Shown here: positions 1 to 8,807 of the stretch, piece by piece
How positions within the stretch are numbered: position 1 is the stretch's first letter
Layout of the letters: each line of letters begins with the position of its first letter
Translations under genes and position numbers: made by a program
Assembly (NCBI GenBank): GCA_964532655.1
Contig: CAZHMZ010000036.1
Location: 1-26,555, forward strand
Length of the DNA: 26,555 bases
Direction of reading: 5' to 3'
DNA from: JAJFTV01 sp964532655
Lineage (GTDB): Bacteria; Chloroflexota; Anaerolineae; Anaerolineales; Anaerolineaceae
Notes under the pieces: generated by a model
What the model saw: the letters and a program-made list of their open reading frames with translations, nothing else
Database searches by the model: none
What the model was told of the DNA's origin: nothing

Positions 1-1
1 C

Positions 2-1993
2 ATCGTCCTGTTTTCTCTGGTCAACTTTACCCCGTTGGGCAAATACCCCATCGATATCGCCGGGAACGTGCTGGCGGCCGTAGTGCTCACGTACGCCGTC
101 CTGCGGCATAAACTGCTGGATATCGATGTTGTCATCCGTAAAAGTCTGACCTATTTCATCCCCACCACCATCATCGGCGCCACGTACTTCTTCATCATCA
201 CGCTGGTCATCCGCGTTTTTGCCAGTTTTCAGGGTGCTGAGATCCTGATCACCTCTATGGTGGTAGCCATCCTTTCAGCCATCATTGTCCAGCCCATCCG
301 CGACAGGGCCCAGGCGTGGATCGACAAACTGTTTTTCCGTGAGAAATATGATTCCAGCCTGATGCTCCAGCGTATCAGCCGTTCAGCGGCCTCTTTCCTC
401 GAGATCAATATGCTGGCGAATATGATTTTGGACGAAATTGTGTCCACCCTGCATATCGACAAAGCGGCCTTCTTCCTGAAGGAAAACCCTTTCCAGGATT
501 ATCGGCTCATCACCCAGCGAAATCTGGGCACCAATACCAACATCCGCCTGAAACCAGATCATCCCCTGGTCACCAGACTGAATATCACCAACCAGGTCAT
601 CACCCGCCGCGATATCCGCCTGCTCCCCGATGTGTTTGGTAGTATGGAACTGGAAAATGACGGGGTCAAAAACCTGAATGCCGAGCTGTACATTCCGCTC
701 AAAGTGCAGGGGAATTTAATCGGATTTCTGACTGTGGGTGAGAAGAAATCGGAACAACCTTATTCACAGGATGACCAGGCCACGGTGATTGCACTGGCCA
801 ACCAGACCGCTATCGCCATTGAGAATGCCCGTCTCTACAAGGTAGAGCAGACCCGCCGCAAGGAGATGGATGCGCTGTACACGCTCTCGCGCGAGCTGGT
901 TGCCACCGACGACATGGCCACCGTTTTGAACAAGGTGGTGGAACACGTACTGGACAGCATCCATGTGACCTTTGCGCGCATCCTGATGCGCGAAGATGAC
1001 TGGTCGTATACCTGCCGTGCTATTCAACCGGTGGCCGGGCTTGATTATGATTTACGGCTGGGCAAAAAAGACCCCGGCATTCTGTATCCATATTATGAGA
1101 AGGTGCTTCACAGCAAAACACCGGTAGTTCTGGAGGCTCATAAATCCAATCTGACCGCTGAGGAAAGCGAAGCCCTGTATCTGGAACACGTCCACAGCCT
1201 GTGTATTTACCCGTTGGGTATCGGCGAAACGCCGATCGGCATCCTGGTGCTGGGTGAACGGCGGCATGCCAATCGCGAACCCTTCGATGCCGACAAGCTG
1301 CGCCTGGCGTCTTCCATCGCAGATCAGGCTTCCAGCGCCATTCAACGCGCCCGGCTGCATGATCAACTGGAAGAATCCTTCTTCCAAACCGTGATTGCCC
1401 TGGCAAACGCCATTGATGTGCGTGACAGCTACACCAGTGATCACAGCGCCCGTTTGGTACTGCTGGCCACCCTCACCGCCCGGCGTTTAGGCTGCTCTGC
1501 TGACGAGATTAAGGCCATCAACTGGGCTATGCGGCTGCACGATATTGGAAAGATCGGCATCCCCGACGAGGTTCTGCGCAAGCCGGGGAAACTGAATGAT
1601 GAAGAGTGGGCACTGATTAAGAAGCATCCCGAAATTGGAGCCAACATTCTGGCGCCCGTGAAACGGCTCGAAAACGTAGCGCCAATCGTCCGCGCCCATC
1701 ATGAACGCTTTGACGGGACAGGCTATCCGAGCCGCCTGAAAGGCAGTGAAATTCCGTTAGGCGCCAGAATACTCAGCCTGGCCGATTCCTACGGCGCCAT
1801 TACGGATGACCGTGTGTACCGGAAAGCCCGAACGCATGACGAGGCCGTTGTGGAGATCAGGCGCTGTGTTGGATCGCAATTCGATCCAATGGTCGCCGAG
1901 GTGTTCCTGGAGGTCGTTGGGCAGACGGCGAAGGGTGTGGTTGAAGAACTGCCGGATCAGATGCGTGTGGAAAGCAAATCGCTGCCGGGCTAA
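2..1993 (+). CDS. Membrane-anchored GAF-GAF-HD-GYP sensor phosphodiesterase (5' partial)
   Basis: The reading frame is open to the window edge, so the true start lies upstream and the first codon read here begins at base 2. The N-terminal part has hydrophobic spans, including one around GATYFFIITLVIRVF, and the RHKLLDIDVVIRKSL and DKLFFREKYD motifs typical of the linker after a histidine-kinase-type 7TM sensor region. Two GAF domains follow, at roughly residues 120-268 and 283-440 counted from base 35. The C-terminal 200 residues are an HD-GYP domain with DHSARL, LHDIGKIGIPD and the full HHERFDGTGYP signature, so the metal site looks intact. HD-GYP proteins hydrolyse cyclic di-GMP. The GAF domains probably bind a small ligand and tune that activity from the inner face of the membrane. 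The stop overlaps that of the next, convergent gene. Confidence 0.9.
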   Translation: MVLFSLVNFTPLGKYPIDIAGNVLAAVVLTYAVLRHKLLDIDVVIRKSLTYFIPTTIIGATYFFIITLVIRVFASFQGAEILITSMVVAILSAIIVQPIRDRAQAWIDKLFFREKYDSSLMLQRISRSAASFLEINMLANMILDEIVSTLHIDKAAFFLKENPFQDYRLITQRNLGTNTNIRLKPDHPLVTRLNITNQVITRRDIRLLPDVFGSMELENDGVKNLNAELYIPLKVQGNLIGFLTVGEKKSEQPYSQDDQATVIALANQTAIAIENARLYKVEQTRRKEMDALYTLSRELVATDDMATVLNKVVEHVLDSIHVTFARILMREDDWSYTCRAIQPVAGLDYDLRLGKKDPGILYPYYEKVLHSKTPVVLEAHKSNLTAEESEALYLEHVHSLCIYPLGIGETPIGILVLGERRHANREPFDADKLRLASSIADQASSAIQRARLHDQLEESFFQTVIALANAIDVRDSYTSDHSARLVLLATLTARRLGCSADEIKAINWAMRLHDIGKIGIPDEVLRKPGKLNDEEWALIKKHPEIGANILAPVKRLENVAPIVRAHHERFDGTGYPSRLKGSEIPLGARILSLADSYGAITDDRVYRKARTHDEAVVEIRRCVGSQFDPMVAEVFLEVVGQTAKGVVEELPDQMRVESKSLPG

Positions 1994-2721
1994 CCCTTTG
2001 GTTGCTCCTGGCCCGGGAGTACCGGCGGCCAGGATGGTAAATCGGGTTTTCCCCAGACAATAATGCGAAACGTACAACGCTGACAGCCTGCTGCCAGCGT
2101 TTCTTTTCGCTGCAGCTCAACTCCCATAGCCTGAAAGGTGATATAGTCTATCGCGCAGAGGTACGGTGTCAGTTCCAACGCATTTTGCTGGTCAAGATAC
2201 TTCAGAATTCCACACTCCAGCATATCAATCCCGTAAGTAAACGATTGACCGTCTCCCTCGACAAACTCATACACCCAATCCAGCGGATACTTGCGCTGTT
2301 TGGAGAGGAGCGAGCCCCTGCGGATGCGCGGATAAGCCAGTTTGGAATTACTTAACCGGCCGTAGAGATGCAGAAAAAACCTGGGGTAACGAGCGATCAC
2401 CATCAACATGCCCCGATAGATTAATTCGCCTGCTGTTTCCAGTGTACCTCCCCGGGCTTTGACCAGCCGGTATAGCGCCAGCGCCATGCCTGTCTCCTGC
2501 AGATACGGATTGTAAATATTTTTCCGCCCCCCGATATCCGGGATCGTTGGGAGTACCTGCTCATTAAAAAGATGCACCGCGTCCTGGCGAAATTGCAGAG
2601 CGTCATCCCTGCCATATTTCTCTTCCAGCAGCGGCTGCATGGTTTTTAACATCCCCTCAAATTGACGTGATAATTTTGAGGTGCGAAGGTGATGTATAGA
2701 GTCGCTTGATATGACTGTCAT
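1990..2721 (-). CDS. L-2-amino-thiazoline-4-carboxylate hydrolase-like family protein
   Basis: This 243-residue soluble protein has no signal peptide or membrane span. Its C-terminal part, LCAIDYITF..MG followed by ETLAAGCQRCTFRI, matches the pattern of the ATC hydrolase-like family (an acidic residue, a Gly-rich turn, then a conserved Cys-x-Phe-Arg). The founding Pseudomonas member opens the thiazoline ring on the way to cysteine, but most homologues are uncharacterised, so the substrate is unknown here. The ATG is preceded by an AGGAAAGGTGGGG tract that serves as a ribosome binding site. The gene converges on the HD-GYP gene with overlapping stop codons. About 250 bases of non-coding DNA upstream hold no promoter I could call with confidence. 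The family assignment is by motif only. Confidence 0.65.
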   Translation of the reverse strand: MTVISSDSIHHLRTSKLSRQFEGMLKTMQPLLEEKYGRDDALQFRQDAVHLFNEQVLPTIPDIGGRKNIYNPYLQETGMALALYRLVKARGGTLETAGELIYRGMLMVIARYPRFFLHLYGRLSNSKLAYPRIRRGSLLSKQRKYPLDWVYEFVEGDGQSFTYGIDMLECGILKYLDQQNALELTPYLCAIDYITFQAMGVELQRKETLAAGCQRCTFRIIVWGKPDLPSWPPVLPGQEQPKG

Positions 2722-2967
2722 CCGATCTTCCCCACCTTTCCTGCGTACTCTGTATGACAGACTGAACGACGATTAGACAACCTGAGTCTCAAACGATGTA
2801 TCGATCCAAATTCGCCGTGCGTGGTGTGATCATTTATCAATGTACTCTGGCCACATGCTTTGCACAGGGGTCGACTGTTTTTACATGATTGCCTGATGGA
2901 TAGAGGTTACAAGAATAGAGCCAGAGTCCGGTAGACAAGTTCGTGAATCCATCGACCTGAGTGGATT

Positions 2968-2997
2968 AAACAAAACATCCCGGATTTCTCCGGGATG
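2968..2997 (-). terminator. Rho-independent terminator of the amino-acid ABC operon
   Basis: A perfect 9-base stem (2976-2984 with 2989-2997) closes a GAAA tetraloop on the minus strand. It is followed there by TTTTGTTT. It lies 18 bases after the stop of the last permease gene, so it ends the operon. Confidence 0.9.
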
Positions 2998-3015
2998 CTG
3001 GTAAACCATTGGATT

Positions 3016-3696
3016 TCAGTACGAACGCCCGCTTACCGGTTCGAGCCCGGGAATGGTCATTTTCTTCTCAATCTGATTCAAAATGATGGTCAGCAGGGCA
3101 ATCACAACCAGATAAAAGATACCTACTGTGAGATAACTTTCAAATGGATTGTAATAACGGGCGATCAATTCCTTGGCAATATACATCAACTCCGGCACCG
3201 CAATGAGATACACAATGGAGGTGAGTTTGATCATCGAAATCACCTCGTTTGACCAGGCCGGCAGGGCGTATCGAAAAGCCTGGGGGATAATCACATGCCA
3301 GATGGCCTGAAGCGGGGTCATCCCCAGCGAACGGGCTGCCATCATCTGCCCGCTGCTGATGGCCTGGATGGCACCGCGAAAGTATTCAGCCTGGTACGCA
3401 CCACTGTTCAATCCCAGGGCAATGTACGCGGCAGTGAACGCCGAAAATGTAATCCCGAACTGGGGCAGACCGTAATACACAATAAACAACTGCACCAGAA
3501 TGGGTGTGCCCCGGAAGATTTCCAGGTAAAACGTGACCGCTGCTTTCAGCCAGCGCGGGCCATAAGTACGCGCCAGTGCTGCCGGAAAGCCGATGATCAG
3601 GCCAATCACCAGGCAGACACCGGCTACCTTCAGGGTAATCAGCAAGCCCTCGAACAAACCGGGTAAAGCTATACTCAAATATTCAAAATAACTCAT
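3016..3696 (-). CDS. Polar amino acid ABC transporter permease (second subunit)
   Basis: A 226-residue integral membrane protein of the His/Glu/Gln/Arg/opine permease family. Hydrophobic segments include GVCLVIGLIIGFPAAL near the N-terminus and GIFYLVVIALLTIIL near the C-terminus. The EAA loop that docks on the ATPase is visible as RGAIQAISSGQMMAARSLGM...IIPQAFRYALP. It is a paralogue of the permease encoded at 4491-5132, and the two probably form a heterodimeric channel. The gene starts 31 bases after the ATPase stop with an AGGTGATGG ribosome binding site. It is last in the operon, directly before a strong terminator. The family is confident; the exact amino acid transported cannot be read from the sequence. 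Confidence 0.93.
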   Translation of the reverse strand: MSYFEYLSIALPGLFEGLLITLKVAGVCLVIGLIIGFPAALARTYGPRWLKAAVTFYLEIFRGTPILVQLFIVYYGLPQFGITFSAFTAAYIALGLNSGAYQAEYFRGAIQAISSGQMMAARSLGMTPLQAIWHVIIPQAFRYALPAWSNEVISMIKLTSIVYLIAVPELMYIAKELIARYYNPFESYLTVGIFYLVVIALLTIILNQIEKKMTIPGLEPVSGRSY

Positions 3697-3727
3697 CCAT
3701 CACCTGACTATCTGCTGCTACCCATGA

Positions 3728-4471
3728 TTAATGAAGCTGGCTGATTTTGCCAAGGAATTGCTTCGTGCGAGGCAGGCGCGGGTTTTCGAGCATAACGGCC
3801 GGTGTGCCGTCTTCCACGATGACGCCCTTTTCCATGAACACAATCCGGTCAGAAACATCACGGGCAAACCCAATTTCATGCGTCACGCACAGCATGGTCA
3901 TACCGCTTTCGGCCAGGTTTTTCATCACCATGAGCACCTCGCCAATCAGTTCAGGGTCCAGCGCCGATGTGGGTTCATCAAACAGCATGATGATGGGGTC
4001 CATTGCCAGCGAACGGGCAATGGCAACCCGTTGTTTTTGCCCGCCGGAAAGCTGACCCGGATAGCTGTGGTATTTCTCGGAGAGGCCTACCCGATCCAGT
4101 TCCTTCATGGCGCGCACGCGAGCCTCTTCTTTTGGCATATGCAGTACTTTGGTGAGCCCCAGCATGACATTATCCAGCGCGCTCAGGTGGGTGAACAGGT
4201 TGAAATCCTGAAACACCATCCCGATGTGCCGGCGTGCTTTGTCAATATCCACTTTGGGATCGGTGATCTCAACATCATTCACCCAGATTCGCCCCTGATC
4301 CGGCACCGTTAACAGGTTGATGCAGCGCAGCAGTGTACTCTTGCCGGTACCGCTGGGTCCAACAAACACAACCACTTCCCCTTCGGCCACGTCTAAAGTG
4401 ATACCCTTCAACACCTCTTCGGAGCCGTAGGCTTTGTGAACATTTTCAATTTTTACAATGGTTTTCGCCAC
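3728..4471 (-). CDS. Polar amino acid ABC transporter ATP-binding protein
   Basis: A 247-residue ATPase of the GlnQ/HisP/OccP type that powers the two neighbouring permeases. It has Walker A GPSGTGKS, Q-loop VFQDFNLF, signature LSGGQKQRVAIARSLAM, Walker B IMLFDEPTSALDPE and switch histidine CVTHEIGFARD, all intact and correctly spaced. Its length is normal for the family. The start is a GTG, chosen because AAGGG lies 5 bases upstream and because MAKTIVKIENVHKAYG matches the usual N-terminus. It lies 19 bases after the preceding permease gene and 31 before the next, consistent with one transcript. Confidence 0.95.
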   Translation of the reverse strand: MAKTIVKIENVHKAYGSEEVLKGITLDVAEGEVVVFVGPSGTGKSTLLRCINLLTVPDQGRIWVNDVEITDPKVDIDKARRHIGMVFQDFNLFTHLSALDNVMLGLTKVLHMPKEEARVRAMKELDRVGLSEKYHSYPGQLSGGQKQRVAIARSLAMDPIIMLFDEPTSALDPELIGEVLMVMKNLAESGMTMLCVTHEIGFARDVSDRIVFMEKGVIVEDGTPAVMLENPRLPRTKQFLGKISQLH

Positions 4472-4490
4472 GATAACCCTTTTCTACCGG

Positions 4491-5132
4491 TCAGGCCGGG
4501 ATCCGAACCCGTCTCTCAAGTGCATCCAGACCCCGGTTGGTCAGGAAGGTTAAGATGAAATAGATAACCGCCACAGTGATGTAGGCCAGAAACGGCTGGT
4601 GAGTACGCGCACTGTAATACTGCGCCTGACGTAAAATCTCGGGTACGCCCAGAATGTACACCAGCGATGAATCTTTGATCAGCATGGCTGCTTCATTCGA
4701 CCAGGGTGGAATGGCATGCCGGAATGCCTGCGGAATGATGATGTACCAGATGGATTTAACCCGGCTCATCCCCATGGCGCGGGCGGCCATCATTTGGCCC
4801 GGCGGTACGGCCTGAATCGCCCCACGGATAATCTCAGCCTGATAGGCGCTGCTGATAATCGCGAGCGCCAGTGAACCGGCTATTAATGCCGACATGGGGA
4901 TGATAGACGCAATGACAAAATAGATGATAAACAACAACAGAACCTGCGGCATTGCCCGGATTACGGTGAGATACCAGGTGATGATTCTGGATAGTGTTTT
5001 TCCGCCGTATACCCGCAAAAGAGCCAGCAGCGAGCCAAATAACAACCCAAAGGTAAGCGCAATGGCCGTGACGCTCAGCGTCACCTCCAGACCGCGCAAA
5101 ATATAGATAACCAGATCGCGGATTACATCCAC
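4491..5132 (-). CDS. Polar amino acid ABC transporter permease (first subunit)
   Basis: A 213-residue membrane permease. The EAA loop RGAIQAVPPGQMMAARAMGM...IIPQAFRHAIPPWSNE is nearly the same as in the permease at 3016-3696, as expected for a heterodimer of paralogues. The start is a GTG (GTG GAT GTA ATC) with only a weak GAG upstream, so it is less certain than the frame. A 107-base gap separates it from the ornithine-cyclodeaminase-like gene. That gap contains the nonamer GGATACCCT twice (5180 and 5208), with no clear terminator. Translation probably follows from the same operon mRNA. Confidence 0.92.
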   Translation of the reverse strand: MDVIRDLVIYILRGLEVTLSVTAIALTFGLLFGSLLALLRVYGGKTLSRIITWYLTVIRAMPQVLLLFIIYFVIASIIPMSALIAGSLALAIISSAYQAEIIRGAIQAVPPGQMMAARAMGMSRVKSIWYIIIPQAFRHAIPPWSNEAAMLIKDSSLVYILGVPEILRQAQYYSARTHQPFLAYITVAVIYFILTFLTNRGLDALERRVRIPA

Positions 5133-5239
5133 TACATACTCGCTTTACTCAAAATCCATATTACCAGTAAACTAATGGAGGATACCCTGCTCATACAACA
5201 GGTAACAGGATACCCTCCTGCCCGTCTCTCACAAAGTGA

Positions 5240-6274
5240 CTAAATCCACAACGGTTTGTCCCACAGTCTCAACTGCTGGCCAATGCCCATCTCTTTGGCT
5301 TTCAGGTAGATGCGGTTGGCCATGGTGATATCCAGACAGCCCATCCCCAAATTGGCAAACAGGATTCGCTGCTCGGGGCTGGTGCGTCCGGCTTTTTTGC
5401 CGATGATGATATCGCCCAGGTTGACCGGACGATCGTCGCTCATCTGACCATCCTTCACCATACGGGTGGGTGGGAAGAAACTCCAGGTTTTCAGGGTATC
5501 CCAGTTATCCACCACCAGCAGATCGGTGTTGAGGAAAGCTTTGTCTTCAGCTTCGTAGGGGGTCATGTGAGCGTAATAGCTGCCTTCAGGGATCCATTCG
5601 TCCTTCACCAGGTTGTGTTTAACGGTGGTTTCAGAGGTGACAATGTCTGCCCCGTCAAATGCTTCCTGAACGCTGCCGGCTTCTACCACGCGAACGTAAT
5701 CCTTGAACTCGAGCATCAGGTCTTGAATACGCTGCTTGTTCAGGTCGAACAGGCGAATTTCTTCCAGAGAAGGCACGGCGGTCTTCAAAGCCATAATCAT
5801 GGTGCGGCCAATCACACCGGCACCGATGCAGCCGGCAATTTTTGAGTCCGGCCGGGCCAGATATTTGGCGCCCACACCGGCCACAGCAGATGTGCGCATG
5901 GCGGTAATCAGGCCACCTTCCATGATAGCGTGCGGGATGGCATGTTCCAGATCGTGCAGCAGGACGATATCGATGCCCATGGGCATGTCGCCACGTTTAG
6001 CATTGTCCATCGATTCGGCGGCCCACTTGTGCCCAACCCGGTTCACCTCACCGCCCACATACACCGGCATGGAAACCGTCAGGTAGTATTCTTCCTGGCC
6101 GGTTACGGGGTCTGAGAAATGCATCAGCGGTTTGTGGGGTTGATCCACCTGACCGTTGGCGAACAGTTTGTAGGTTAACTCAACATCATCTTCAGCGGCT
6201 TTCATATCTAAAGCGCCGGCTGCAATGACGTCTTCCTGTTTCAAAAAGAGAAAAGTCGGATCGTAATATTCCAT
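5240..6274 (-). CDS. Ornithine cyclodeaminase / mu-crystallin family protein
   Basis: This 344-residue NAD(P)-dependent family protein has a Rossmann glycine motif GCIGAGVIGR around residue 150, preceded by AMRTSAVAGVGAKYLA, the usual family hallmark. The substrate-side lysine (VGHKWAAES) and an aspartate in EDKAFL, which aligns with the catalytic Asp of ornithine cyclodeaminase, are both present. Ornithine cyclodeaminase converts ornithine to proline and ammonia. Relatives act on alanine, lysine or siderophore precursors, and the FLFLKQEDVIAAGALDMKAA start also resembles proteins labelled tyramine oxidase subunit B. The exact substrate is therefore open. AGGAG lies 9 bases before the ATG. 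Its place inside an amino-acid transporter operon supports a role in degrading the imported compound. Confidence 0.85.
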   Translation of the reverse strand: MEYYDPTFLFLKQEDVIAAGALDMKAAEDDVELTYKLFANGQVDQPHKPLMHFSDPVTGQEEYYLTVSMPVYVGGEVNRVGHKWAAESMDNAKRGDMPMGIDIVLLHDLEHAIPHAIMEGGLITAMRTSAVAGVGAKYLARPDSKIAGCIGAGVIGRTMIMALKTAVPSLEEIRLFDLNKQRIQDLMLEFKDYVRVVEAGSVQEAFDGADIVTSETTVKHNLVKDEWIPEGSYYAHMTPYEAEDKAFLNTDLLVVDNWDTLKTWSFFPPTRMVKDGQMSDDRPVNLGDIIIGKKAGRTSPEQRILFANLGMGCLDITMANRIYLKAKEMGIGQQLRLWDKPLWI

Positions 6275-6306
6275 CTATGAAGTCTCCTGCGTCTGTTGAT
6301 TAACTG

Positions 6307-6334
6307 ACGGAGATGGAGGTTCCCCCATCTCCGT
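6307..6334 (-). promoter_or_regulatory. Intercistronic hairpin between binding-protein gene and cyclodeaminase gene
   Basis: A perfect 10-base stem (6307-6316 with 6325-6334) with an 8-base loop lies in the 89-base gap after the substrate-binding-protein gene. No T-run follows on the minus strand, so it is unlikely to be a full terminator. Such hairpins often protect the upstream mRNA end and leave the binding protein more abundant than the permeases. That role is inferred. Confidence 0.6.
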
Positions 6335-6363
6335 ATCGATTATTCTTCCGCGAGCGTTTCCGC

Positions 6364-7161
6364 CTACTCTACACCGTACTCAGCCAGCAGGTTGGCGACA
6401 AATCCCTCGTCGATCATCGCCTGGATGTGTTTGTCCAGTTCCGCCTTGAGTTCGTCCTCGCCTTTCATGATGGCGATAGACTGGCCCTCGGTTTCCATCA
6501 CGCCGCGCCATACTTCCTTGAACCCGTAAGCCGGATCCGCGACGAACTGCTTACCCGGTTCCAGATCCATGATGGCGATGTCAATTCTGCCGGCCTGTAA
6601 ATCCAGAGCGACCTGTTCATTGCGCTCGTACAGCAGAACGTTATCGCCTGACATCAAGCCCGGATTAATCAGGTTGTTTTCAACCCAGTAGTACATGATG
6701 GTGCCGGACTGGGTACCAATCTTGTAGTTGGCTGCTTCCAGAGGATCCGTGAAGGAGATATCGGAATCCGCTCTCACCAGCATAACGTTGGGACCGGTGT
6801 AGTAAGCCATCGAGAAATCCACCTGCTCGCGCCGTTCAGTCGTTGAGGCCATTGCAGCGATCGCGGCATCGATATTTCCGGTCTGTACAGCGGCAACCAG
6901 GGTATCAAAACCCAGGTCCTGGAATTCTACTTCCACGCCCATCCGTTTACCGATCTCGCGCATGATTTCCATGTCGATCCCGACGAATTCATCTTTCTCA
7001 TTCTTGAATTCCCAGGGCTCGTAATCAGCCGAGGTACCGACCACGATTTTTCCGGCCTGTTGAATGGCTTCAAGGCGGTTGGCGGGAGCCTGTTTGGCGC
7101 AGCCGGACAGCAGCAATACGGTGACCATCAAAATGGTTACGACGATCCATTGCTTTTTCAT
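6364..7161 (-). CDS. Amino acid ABC transporter substrate-binding lipoprotein
   Basis: A 265-residue periplasmic-type binding protein of the SBP_bac_3 family, anchored as a lipoprotein. The signal peptide starts with MKKQW, has a hydrophobic core, and ends in the lipobox LLSGC. The mature part shows IVVGTSADYEPWEF, VGIDMEIMREIGKRMGVEVEF, and GNIDAAIAAMASTTERREQVDFS, the typical order for polar amino acid receptors. The start at 7161 is chosen over an in-frame ATG 21 bases upstream because AGGAG sits 6 bases before it and the signal peptide then begins correctly. It captures the substrate outside the membrane for the permease-ATPase genes downstream. Ligand identity (basic, acidic or glycated amino acid) cannot be read directly. 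Confidence 0.93.
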   Translation of the reverse strand: MKKQWIVVTILMVTVLLLSGCAKQAPANRLEAIQQAGKIVVGTSADYEPWEFKNEKDEFVGIDMEIMREIGKRMGVEVEFQDLGFDTLVAAVQTGNIDAAIAAMASTTERREQVDFSMAYYTGPNVMLVRADSDISFTDPLEAANYKIGTQSGTIMYYWVENNLINPGLMSGDNVLLYERNEQVALDLQAGRIDIAIMDLEPGKQFVADPAYGFKEVWRGVMETEGQSIAIMKGEDELKAELDKHIQAMIDEGFVANLLAEYGVE

Positions 7162-7200
7162 TTTTCTCTCCTGTTTAGTCATCTCACAAAAATCTATCGA

Positions 7201-8520
7201 TTATTCATTTGCGGCCTGGATTTCATTCAGGCTTTCTTCCATGATGGATAATGCTTCATCCACCTGTTCATTCGTTAAAGTGATGGGCGGCATAAAGCGG
7301 GCAACCTGACCGTTCAAACCGGCCATATATCCCAGCAGACCGCGTTTCAGACAACCTTCCAAAAAGGCTGTGCAGGCCTGCCCGTTGGGGGTTTTTCCCT
7401 GCCCGGGTTTGATAAATTCCAGCGCCAGCATCAAACCCAATCCACGGGCTTCGCCGATAAACGCATACCGTTGAGCAAACTCCTGGAACCGGCTCAGCAT
7501 CTTTTGACCCATCGTTCTGCAATTTTCCAGCAGATTTTCCTCTTCGATCACTTCCTGCACTGCCAGGGCGGCTGCGCAGGCTACCGGGTTGCCCCCAAAA
7601 GTAGTCCCATGCGAACCGGCCAGCCATTGTGACATCAATTTACGGCTGGAAACCGTGGCGCTCATGGGGAAACCGTTGGCAATGCCTTTGGCAATGGCCA
7701 TGATATCCGGCCGTACGCCAAATACCTGGCTGGCAAACATCTGCCCGGTGCGGCCAAAACCGGTTTGCACTTCATCGAGGATCAGGAGGATACCGTGCTG
7801 ATCACAGATTTCTCGTAGGGCCGGCAGGAAACCTGCCGGCGGGACAATATAGCCTCCTTCGCCCTGCACCGGTTCCACCAGAATGGCGGCTACTTCCTCA
7901 GGAAGGATAAACCGGTCGAATATCTTTTGAATGCTGTCCAGGCTCCAGGCCAGCGCCTGTTCAGGGCTTGACCCGAGCGGGCAGCGGTATGTGTAGGGAT
8001 AATCGGCAAAATAAACACCGGGAACCAGCGGTTCGATGTGCCGGCGGTATTTTGCCTTGACTGCTGTCACAGAAGCGGCGCCGTACGTGCGTCCGTGAAA
8101 ACTGCCTGCAAACGAGATGATACCGGTGCGGTTGGTTACGAAGCGGGCCAGTTTGATGGCGCCTTCCACTGCCTCGGCGCCGCTGTTGCCAAAGAAGAAC
8201 ATCTCCATACCTTCTGGCATTACCTGCGGAAGCACTTCGGTGAGCCTCAGCAGCGGTTCGTGAAGGGTAAGCCCTACCGCGCTGTGCGAAAAAACTTTCA
8301 TTTGCTCAATGGCTGCTTCCAGGACGCGCGGATGGTTGTGCCCCACATTCGTCACGGCAATGCCTGATGTAAAATCGAGATACCGGCGGCCGTCGCTGGT
8401 ATACAGGTAGACGCCTTCAGCCTTCACTGCCGGGAGCAGCGGCCAATCCTGAGCCAGACTGGGTGCCAGTACATTTGATGTGCGTTCAACAAGGTCTAAA
8501 TAGGTAGTGACTTTCTCCAT
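7201..8520 (-). CDS. Class III PLP-dependent aminotransferase (GabT/ArgD-like)
   Basis: A 439-residue fold-type I aminotransferase of the acetylornithine/ornithine/4-aminobutyrate group. It has FFGNSGAEAVEGAIKLAR, SFHGRTYGA, VEPVQGEGGY, LILDEVQTGFGRTG and the PLP lysine in AIAKGIANGFP. It probably moves an omega-amino group from ornithine, lysine or GABA to 2-oxoglutarate in the cytoplasm. It is the first gene of the operon leading to the transporter, with about 40 bases before the binding-protein start. The start at 8520 is preferred because AAAGGA lies about 11 bases upstream. An alternative ATG at 8532 directly abuts that element. With the cyclodeaminase-like gene it points to basic amino acid catabolism. 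Confidence 0.9.
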   Translation of the reverse strand: MEKVTTYLDLVERTSNVLAPSLAQDWPLLPAVKAEGVYLYTSDGRRYLDFTSGIAVTNVGHNHPRVLEAAIEQMKVFSHSAVGLTLHEPLLRLTEVLPQVMPEGMEMFFFGNSGAEAVEGAIKLARFVTNRTGIISFAGSFHGRTYGAASVTAVKAKYRRHIEPLVPGVYFADYPYTYRCPLGSSPEQALAWSLDSIQKIFDRFILPEEVAAILVEPVQGEGGYIVPPAGFLPALREICDQHGILLILDEVQTGFGRTGQMFASQVFGVRPDIMAIAKGIANGFPMSATVSSRKLMSQWLAGSHGTTFGGNPVACAAALAVQEVIEEENLLENCRTMGQKMLSRFQEFAQRYAFIGEARGLGLMLALEFIKPGQGKTPNGQACTAFLEGCLKRGLLGYMAGLNGQVARFMPPITLTNEQVDEALSIMEESLNEIQAANE

Positions 8521-8650
8521 GGCAATAAGCATCCTTTATTCGCGATTTCATCACATACAGCCCGGTTTGCAGATCCGGCAGACAGTGAGTCTCATCTCCT
8601 GGTTGTCGGGTCGATTCTTTCTACACACGATCCTGCGCGGGTTTTGTTCA

Positions 8651-8680
8651 AGTATACTCTCGTTTCTTTCTATACGCCAA
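8651..8680 (-). promoter_or_regulatory. Probable sigma-70-type promoter of the aminotransferase-transporter operon
   Basis: On the minus strand a TTGGCG -35 box (8675-8680) is followed after 18 bases by a TATACT -10 box (8651-8656). The implied leader is about 125 bases long. It lies between the terminator of the frl-like pair and the aminotransferase start, so this operon is probably transcribed on its own. Confidence 0.6.
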
Positions 8681-8776
8681 TTTTCAGGAATTTTGACTGG
8701 CATTTTTGTGAAATTCGTTTTTTCAATCCTCCCACAGGGCTATAAGGGACTATAACGAAATTAGACGCGTTTTAGT

Positions 8777-8807
8777 AAAAAAAACAACCCTTTCAAAAGG
8801 GTTGTTT
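8777..8807 (-). terminator. Rho-independent terminator overlapping the end of the frlD-like gene
   Basis: A perfect 12-base inverted repeat (8782-8793 and 8796-8807) has eight T residues directly after it on the minus strand (A at 8777-8784 on the plus strand). The upstream arm is formed by the last four sense codons AAA CAA CCC TTT of the kinase gene, and the TGA stop lies in the loop and downstream arm. Confidence 0.93.

Noticed and set aside
3036..3050. CCGGTTCGAGCCCGG, which looks like a tRNA T-arm
   Set aside because: It lies inside the permease reading frame (GLEPVSG), and no acceptor, D or anticodon arms fit around it.
5178..5218. Two copies of GGATACCCT and a GGAGG/CCTCC pair between the cyclodeaminase and permease genes
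   Set aside because: The pairing is short and interrupted, and no T-run follows, so neither a terminator nor an attenuator can be supported.
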